Of a stretch of 57,548 nt of DNA, positions 46,201 to 55,200 are shown piece after piece. This DNA comes from Acanthaster planci (lineage: Eukaryota; Echinodermata; Asteroidea; Valvatida; Acanthasteridae): contig NW_019091465.1 of the NCBI RefSeq assembly GCF_001949145.1, forward strand, positions 633,560-691,107, read 5' to 3'. Each line of letters begins with the position of its first letter. Positions within the stretch are counted from its first letter, which is position 1. The notes beneath the pieces were generated by a model that made no database searches, was not told where the DNA came from, and saw only the letters and a list, made by a program, of their open reading frames with translations. Both the position numbers and the translations under genes were made by a program.

Positions 46201-49200
46201 GGGGCAGATTGTGTGTCGGGCTTCCACGTGGTCGCTGTGCATGGCTCGTCGTGGTCGTAACTATCACTCCATTAGCTCACCCCAGAGTGATGCAAAATGT
46301 AAGATTGCATGAAGAGATGTTGTAAATTTTGACTTCAGTAAATCAGTTCTTGTGGCATTCGGCTGTATCTTTAATGCCTTTTCAAGAGTCCATATTTTCA
46401 GGCAAAGTTAACGCCGTCTCCAAGTGGTTGATGGCAGAGATTGTATTTGCACCTAATGATAATCTTGTTTCATGCCGACAGCTGATCTATTGCAATGTGT
46501 GCTGCGAACCGTTTCACTCCTTCTGCCTGGAGGAGTTCGAGCGCCCTCTGGAGGGAGAGACGGAGAACTGGTGCTGTCGACGGTGCAAGTTCTGCCACGT
46601 CTGCGGCAGGCAAGACAAGGTCGGTGCACTTTTCCACGCATTTCACGGTGCGACTGTGGGTAACACCGTCTTGATGGAGGGTACATCCACAAACTTATCA
46701 TTTAGCTGAGGCTAAATAGGGAATGATCCCCAAAACCTTGCTTTGAGTAATCGGCGGCTGAAGTTGGATACACGTAAAAAGTCATGTCGAAAATCATTCC
46801 TCAACATGCCATGGCAGGTCACATGAAGAAAAAAACTGGAAACATGCCAAGTCAAATGCATTTTTTGGCAGCGTTTCTTATTGGTGTCCTTTGCAGCTTC
46901 TGACATGCGACAAATGCCACAGTAGTTACCATCCGGAGTGCCTGGGGCCAAACTATCCAACCAAGCCATCTAAAAGGAGAAAGATATGGGTGAGGAAATC
47001 GTCTTCATTATTCATTATTTCAATATCCGTTTTCCCCGCCAGGATCGATCAGCCCTCAGCGTCTGGATTTATTCACTGCGCCTCTTTCTGGTCTTTCAAA
47101 ATAATATTTAGTACTCAGTTTGTTGCGCAGTAACGCCTACCGAAAGCTGCTGTTTGCCAAAGCAGTCGTTCAGATTTCAGGATCTTCCATCCCAAAATTC
47201 AAGTGGGTGGGAGATGTAATCATTCAAGTTTAGCTATTTCTCTATACTTTTTGCAGACATCCTGTGTGCAAGATTGATGTATCTGTCACCTTTTAAGAGA
47301 GAACTCATTCTGTGTTAGTTGCTAAAAGCACTTGAAAATCACAGTCTTTTGTTTCAACCCCGCTGCCGCATGTTTTGGAATTCTCTTTATTTCCTTATCC
47401 CGCTCAACTGTTACCGTTACCTGTGTCTAGTTGAGACAGTGTACAGTGAAGCGACAGAACCAAGCAGATTACCATGTCAATCCTAAATTTTCCTGGATTC
47501 TTCAATATCCTTCTTGGAATCTTCAGTGCATTTCAAATTGGTTTTGTTTAGATGTTGACCCTGTATTTCCGCTTTTACACTTGATTTGTACAAAAGTAAA
47601 GGAACTGTTCACATTTCAGCTTATTGCTAGCTGTTTTCGGTTTTGATTTTAACTTGCCACTCGCACCCCTGAACACAGTCAGTCCAAAACAGTCAGTCCA
47701 TTTGTACATGGCATAAATGGCTCGACACTCCTGGAGCATCAAGGAATATGCCATTAGTTTCCTGCACATCGGAGGATTGAGGAGGAACAGGCACAAATAT
47801 TCTAGGAGTCGGGAATCCGGTTTCATACATTGTTGAATGACTGTGTGGTCTCGTGTTCATCAAAGGTGTGCACAAAGTGCGTCAAGTGTAAAAGCTGCGG
47901 AGCCACCACCCCGGGTCAGGCACCCAACGCCCAGTGGTCGCATGACTTCTCGCTGTGTCAAGACTGCGGTAAACTCTTTGACAGAGGTAAGGTATTCATG
48001 AATCTTTGGTGTGTGTACAGTTGCATATCCTCACATCAAGCTGTATTTTTTTTTTTTTGGCAAAAGGACTTTGCAAATTTAATATTTAATGCTGTTGACG
48101 TGAATTTGTTAGGAATGTTTTTTCCTTAAGACTCTTTCAACTTTCAGGATTTTGATTTGCCAAATTTTGGACTGGCATCTTAAGCATGTTATTAAAGTTT
48201 ACTAATGTTAAGTTATTTGTGCAAAAGCCCCATGTAAAGGTTTCTCATAATTGCAGCAATTTATTTCTGCAAACTTGTCCTTCGTCAGCTGTTAAAAAGC
48301 CCTGAAAAGTCAGTTTTGTCAGGGCTTTCAACAACCGCTCTGCTGGATGTATGGTGGATTTCTCTTCATTACCTTGAATTTGATTTCGGTTTCTGTGAAA
48401 ATCGGTGGTGTACAACCTGTAGGTGAAGAAGACATGTTCGTCATTTTGTACTTCTGTGACAGGCTAGCAAGCAAGTTATACTTTCCTAATCGCAAGCGGC
48501 TGAGGCCTTGAAAATGAATGACCCCTGCATCAGACTGAATTTTAAACTTGACAGATGTATTCATAGATTTTACTGGCATGCCATGTAGCAAAAAGATTTT
48601 TTAAAACTTGCTTTTCTAGGGTTAGGGACATTTGTGAGTGAGTGGATAGTTCAGTGGTGGTGCACGTAATGGTCAGCAAACTCGCTGGGTTTTTGGCGTG
48701 GTCAGCGATAGTTGTATATTCCGATGTTTCTTTGGTCCCTGCAGGGAATTACTGTCCCATCTGCAGCCAGTGCTACGAGGACGACGACTACGAGTCCAAG
48801 ATGATGCAGTGTGCGGAGTGTGACCGCTGGGTGCACGCTAAGTGCGAGGGCCTGACAGGTACGCTAACCCCACATGAAATACCGAGACCACTCATCCCCG
48901 GCTTGCATTTGGTTGTAGGTTGTGATTTTTGAAGTCAGAATCCCTGGCAGAGTCAAGCTTTTGAGATAAGGGCCGATTCGTTGACTCTGGGCCTTCAAGC
49001 GTTATCTGGTGGCTCTTGTGTCAACCAGTTGATTTGTGATTCATGCTGTAAACTTTTTCAATAAATTGAATACAGAATTCTTTGACAAAAAACCATCTAG
49101 GATACCTTCTACAAGGCATAGGGTAACAGTCAAGACAAAAAGGGAGCCAAATCCAAACATTCTTGGCTTGTAACGTCACTAATTTAGGATGAAAGAAGGG

Positions 49201-52200
49201 TCTGCTCAGTTGAGAGGCTGAAATGAACAGCACGCATTGAAAAGACACATGGCAAAACACATGTTTCCTTTTTGACGATATCTCAAGGCAGATCGCTTGA
49301 TCCGTTACCACCAATTAAAAACTGGCAGTTAAATTTGCCTGAGGCCATTCAACCAATTGAGACCATAATGGATAGGAAAAACCTATAAAATTTGTCAGTC
49401 ATAGCACAGAGTGACGCACACAGTGGTTTTGATGCACCAGGAAATGGCGTACCGTTTCTCAGATGTTCTTCGCTCATTGCTTCAGTTTAATAGTGGTGTG
49501 GCAATAACATATGATACCTCAGTTCATGGTGAGACCGCGCAGTTCAACAGGTTTTCACAAGCATGTGGGCCTTGTTGACTGCCACCTTCATGGTAGGGTG
49601 AAATAACGTTTGAGGGTACACCACTGAAACAATCTCTTCCAGGAGAAAGTGTTGGCTCTGAGAAGAGCTGATGGTGAGAAACGTCTTGATGTGTGTTCCA
49701 TTTTTGTGTCAGTGTTGTATTCAAGTCCCTCACAAGTCCTTTCTCATGCCCCTTCACAAGGCTAGTCACAAGTGACAGGGTGAGCAATGACAAAGGAATG
49801 CTTTTGTCATAGCTCATTTGAATAGCTTGTGAATTGGCTTAAGGCTGAATGACTTGTGATGGACTGACGGGGACTTGCAGGGACTTGTGATGGACTGACG
49901 GGGACTTGCAGGGACTTGTGATGGACTGACGGGGACTTGCAGGGACTTGTGATGGACTGACGGGGACTTGCAGGGACTTGTGATGGACTGACGGGGACTT
50001 GCAGGGACTTGTGATGGACTGACGGGGACTTGCAGGGACATGTGATGGACTTGATACAACACTGTTTTCTGTTTGTTCGTGCCCCCCAAGACAAACAGAG
50101 CATACTGTTCACAGCATTGCAACCTTTCTCACCTAGAGCTCCTCTTAGAGCCAGCATTTTTCCCGAGAGGAATTACTTCTACGGTGTGCGCACCAACGGT
50201 GCTTCCCTTATTGCCGTGTTGTTTTTATCCACCCTTGTATCTCTGTTCACCTTCACCGTTCCCGCCCCATTCTCACGACAGACGACATGTACCACATCAT
50301 GACGGATCTTCCTGAGAGTGTCCCCTACCACTGCGTCAAGTGTGAGCCCGTCCGGCCTGCCAAGTGGCAGGTGGAGTTGGAGGAGGAGATGGAAGCGGGC
50401 TTCCAGAATGTCCTGCGGGCCATGTTCCACTGCCGCAGTGCCGCCCACCTGGTCAGTTCTGAGAAGAAGGTAAATGTAAGGCTGGTTCTTCAGAATTGAC
50501 TTGAATTTCTCGTCGCAGTCTTGGGCCACAATTGTTTGGGACTTGAGACCAAAAATTGGCTTGCCTTTGCTTGGCTCTGCTTGGATTTGGTAATTGAATG
50601 ACTTGGGATCTGACCTTACCTGAAAATGACTTGACAAGAACATGATTTGACGCTTCACTTAACAAGAAAGTGACTTGGGCCTTGATTTGTTTTAGAAATT
50701 AAATTGGAGTTTGACATGGGAAAGAAGTAGCTTGGTGTGAATCCTCTAAAACAACTCAGATGAGTTTGGAGAAGTAAGGGTTAATGTGTGTGATAGAGTG
50801 TGCATATAACCCTCACTGTGGTAAAGTGGGGTAACTTTACACTTCTACCATGCAGGAAATATAACTTGTTTTGAAGTTGATGAGTTCTGGAACAGAAGCG
50901 ATGGGCTTGGTTTCATGCAGTTTGCTCTCTTTGTCGACTGAAGACTGACTGTACTTTAGCATACTGTCCAAGGCATTCAGTGCATCGGTTCTCAGCACAC
51001 TACTAACTCACCAAAGAAATGTTTCCCATGTGGCACTAAAAGAATCTGCTTCATGTTCTTTAGTCCACTGCGCACCTTCCGATCTCATCTGCTTGCAAAG
51101 TTTGCTGTCACTGTTTTCTTATCAAAGTGCCCGATCCTTACCTCATTGACACATCCAGTTGCGGCATTCTTGTCTTTCTGTTATCAGGTCAAGCACGGTC
51201 GGTCTGCCAACCGTTCAGCTTCCCCTGCGAGTTCCAGCGGAACAACCCGTGACCTCACTGCCTCCCCGGCCCTGAGTGACACGCTGTCAGCTGATTCTCA
51301 CTCCAGCCCCGCCGACTCCAGGATAGACCTCTCCTCACGCCGGGTCTCGCCCCGATTTCTCAAGGACCCAAAAGTTCTTACAGGAAATCTGGTCCCAAGA
51401 GCTGGGGAGAAGACTGATGTAACGTCGAAAACAGCTAGCTCAGTTGCCTTGGAGTCTTGTTCCCTTGGAGACGGACAGAAGGAAGAGGATACAGTGGGTC
51501 TTTTGCCAGATACCACTGGTACTGTTGCCAGGGAAACTGAGATCAAAGATGAAGTTATCATGGAAACACTGAGTAATGAATACAGCTCAACTGATGAAGT
51601 TGGTACAGAGAAAATGCTCTCTCCGGAGAGTTCTACCTCTGAACCTGATCAGTCATCCAGAGAGCATTCTGAGGGTGGAACCTCTATGGATTTCTCACCA
51701 GTGAGATCTTCCAACTCACAAACGGTCCAAAGTACTACAGTGGATACAACCAGTCATAAGGAAACGTCATTGGAAACCAGGACTTCAGGGAATGTGCAGT
51801 GCCTCCAAACTGGTCTACCGGTCCCACCAGACACTGACTGCCTGAAAACGGAAACACCTGTAGTGCCGACCAAAGATTTTCAAGAAAATGTGGATGGGTC
51901 TCCCAAACAGGATTTTCAAGAAAATGTGGATGGGTCTCCCAAACAATCTATACTTCCTGGGGAAAGTGTCACTGAATGGAGTAGTCAAGACAAACAGGAT
52001 GAAGATGAAGCACTGTCAAGACCTCTGTATCCCACTTCTGCAACCAGTGACGATTCCAAGCCAGTGGCTGCCTCTCCCATTGTTGAGCTGAGCGAACAGT
52101 CTCCAGATGTAAGAATGCACTCTCCTGAAAGCCATCCCAAGGAAGCAGTAGTTTCTGAACTGGTTTGCCAAATGTTTCCAGAACAGGAAGAGCAATGCAA

Positions 52201-55200
52201 AAATGAGCAAAACGAAGAAAGAATTGTTGCACTCGGTAGTTCATGCAGAGAGGTTACCCATGCTCAGGGAGATGAATCAAGGAATGCAAGAGATGCACAG
52301 ATTGAGCAGGGGCCCCAGAACATGGATAATTCTGCCCACAGTGACATTACCAGTGACTCTGCAGACCTTTCACATGTCAGTGCATCCAATGCAAGGGACT
52401 CCCCAAAAAAGCAAATCGTTCACCCTGCAGCTTGTGATGTCACAAGTCATGATTCTCACCGGATATCTGAAATTCAAACGAGCGACAACTCCCCCAACTC
52501 TCAAAGTGTAGTTGCCCCCTCAGATAATGTCTTATCCAAAGATGGGATTAAACATTTGGACGAATCCATTAGCTCAGAGGTGAGTCTTTTCAGAGGTGTG
52601 GTGGAGAAGCCGTCAACAGAGGCTGACAACCCAAAAGATCTGAAAGCAGTGAGCAGGAGAGTGAAAAACAAACACTACAAGACTGTTGTAAGTTCAGAAG
52701 TTCAATGTACTAGATTTCTGTCATGATACCATCAATGATAGCTTGTCCCTAATACCTCTGAATATGAAACATGCAGAAATGTAATATACAGACTGTTAAC
52801 CCCACACTTTAGGCAAACACCTTTGTGTCATAATAAACCTGCTGGCTAGAGAAGTGTGATTAGTGTTTTAAACTGAAGCCAGACATAAAGTACAAGTATT
52901 TTGCCAGGTATCGGGGTACTTGTCACAGCTGTAAATCTTTTGACACGTTTGTTGCATTATGTGACATGTTTCTAGCAGCATTTTGACTTTCTAGTCTCTA
53001 CAACTGTCAATGAAAACTTTGGAGAAACTAAACTTATGATACAATGCCGCAAGTAGTGTGCCTGTTTATGTGTTTTCCTTGGTTATCTGGTCCCCAAGTT
53101 GCGGTAGACCGGAGGTTACAGTGGGGCATGCCCAAATATCAAGTTTGAATGTAAATATACGGTGTAGACAGAGAGACGAAAACAAGAAGTATTCCCACAA
53201 ATTGTTTATTTCTCTGACCACCCAGGCCGAGTTTTGTGATGACTGCGTGCGCATCATCCAGCAGGCGTTGTCTTCGGAGGGGGAGCAGTCGCTGAACCTC
53301 AAGCGCAACAATCGCACCGCCTGCTCGGTTTTCCTCAAGCACATGACCAAGATGTTCCCCTGGTACAAAGTGGAGTCGTCCAGGTCCTGGGAGCAGAATC
53401 AAAAGTTTCCCGAGTGAGTGGACCATCCCACTGAACTTTTAGGGGTTGTCTGCATGACACCTGAACCTAATGATGTGAAACTTTAATCTGTAACTGTTAT
53501 GTTGTCACGGTTTTTACGTTTATCATGTAGATGTAATCTGCCGGGGGTAACTAAGCCATACATGTGTGTGAGTGATGATTGCATGTTGTTTTTGCTGGTG
53601 AAGATGACGGTAGCCTAAAACATGGGATGTTGATTTCTCAACTATTCACTTTTTCAAAGTTTAATCTAAGCCATGCAAATCTCACAATTTCTTCTGATAT
53701 GTACTGTATGCTCTGATTGACTGAAATTTCATTGCTCAGCGCAACTTGAAGTTGTCCCTGCATTTTTGTGTTCATTTTTAATGCTGTTGAACATTTTGAG
53801 GTTCATTTCTGATTCGTAATCGGTGTCAGAATTGGTACCCTTTTCAACTGATCAAAGTTTTTTCAATCTTCAACGTTGTGGAAGTGTTTAAAAACTGATT
53901 TGTGATTTGTGGAGTGTGATCATGGCCTGTCTGATCAACCAATGATTTTCTTCCTTGCATTGTTCAGTGGTATGCTGTCTCAGGCCGTCCTGCCTCCCCA
54001 CAGTGACCACGAGTATGCTCAGTGGAAGCACACCAACCACCCCTTACCCACAATGCTTCAGCCATCCCCCTTGAAGCGTCTCCCCTTCTCCCCGACAAGC
54101 CGGACGCCAGCCAGAATCATCGGTAAAGTTTCAGTCGGTAGCTCTGAAAATCTCACTGTCTCGCATTGTTCGCCTTGTTTTTCCCTCATGTCTCGGCTTC
54201 GACTGTTTTTTGTCCCACATCTTAAGCTCCGCATTCAATTTCTGGCAACTATTTACGGAACAAAATGAAATTCCTGAAGCCCTGGGCCCCTGTATCAGGT
54301 CTTTGCTCTCTAGGTCTTTGCTTAATGTTTTGCTTAGGATGAACTCTCTGTGTGCCTCTGTCACAGTCTGTGTTCTGTTTGGCCCCTTCTGAAGCCCACA
54401 TTGATACACTTTCTCAGCAGCTCTTGTAGCCTATAGAATCCCCTAATCTGTACTTTTAAAGGATGAATATGGTTCTGGTTTTACCGATACCAGTGAAATG
54501 TCTTTTCAAAATCCTCTATGGAAGGTGTGACCATCTTTTACGTGTTTTGTCTTAGGAGGAAATGCCCAAGTGACGCCATTGGCCGAGCCAGAAACAGACG
54601 ACACCAGGAGATGCTGCTTGTGCGGTCGTTTCTCGGACGAGGACCCAAACGATGGAGGCCGGCTACTGTACTGTGGGCAGGTAAAGACAAAAATGCCCAA
54701 AGAGCAGATTGATTGTGAGCCACATGAGTCACATGGTTTTAATATCTGGCCTGTTCATTTTCTATTGAGGATGTCTGTAGTCCAGTGGCTTTGTTTGAAT
54801 TATTTGGCCGTCGTTTGGAAATGCGGCATGTCTGTTGCAAATGCCCAAAGATCCAACCTGGGGAGTCAATCCCCACCTAGGTCAGCATGTGGATGGGGGA
54901 ATCAGTCCCTGCCTGACTCCGAGGGTTTTCCCCTGGAATATTCATCGTGGGTTTTCCTCCCACCTCTAAAACTGAACACCTCTTCATTGTCTTCTTAATA
55001 ATCACTTCATCCTGTAGTTGGCGCTAAATGAGCTGTTGGATGCACAGATATAAATAAACATCATGACTGTATCATGTAGGAGGGACAGATACCTATCTCC
55101 AGAGCAAGAACACAGTGCTGACTGCTTTTATCTATTAACTCTATCGTAACGATCCATCTATTCCCCAACCTTTCTTCCAGGACGAGTGGATCCACATCAA

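Noticed and set aside
49807-50157. 116- and 102-codon minus-strand frames with a repeated peptide
   Set aside because: The repetition is the 31-bp minisatellite read in two frames, inside a KMT2 intron.
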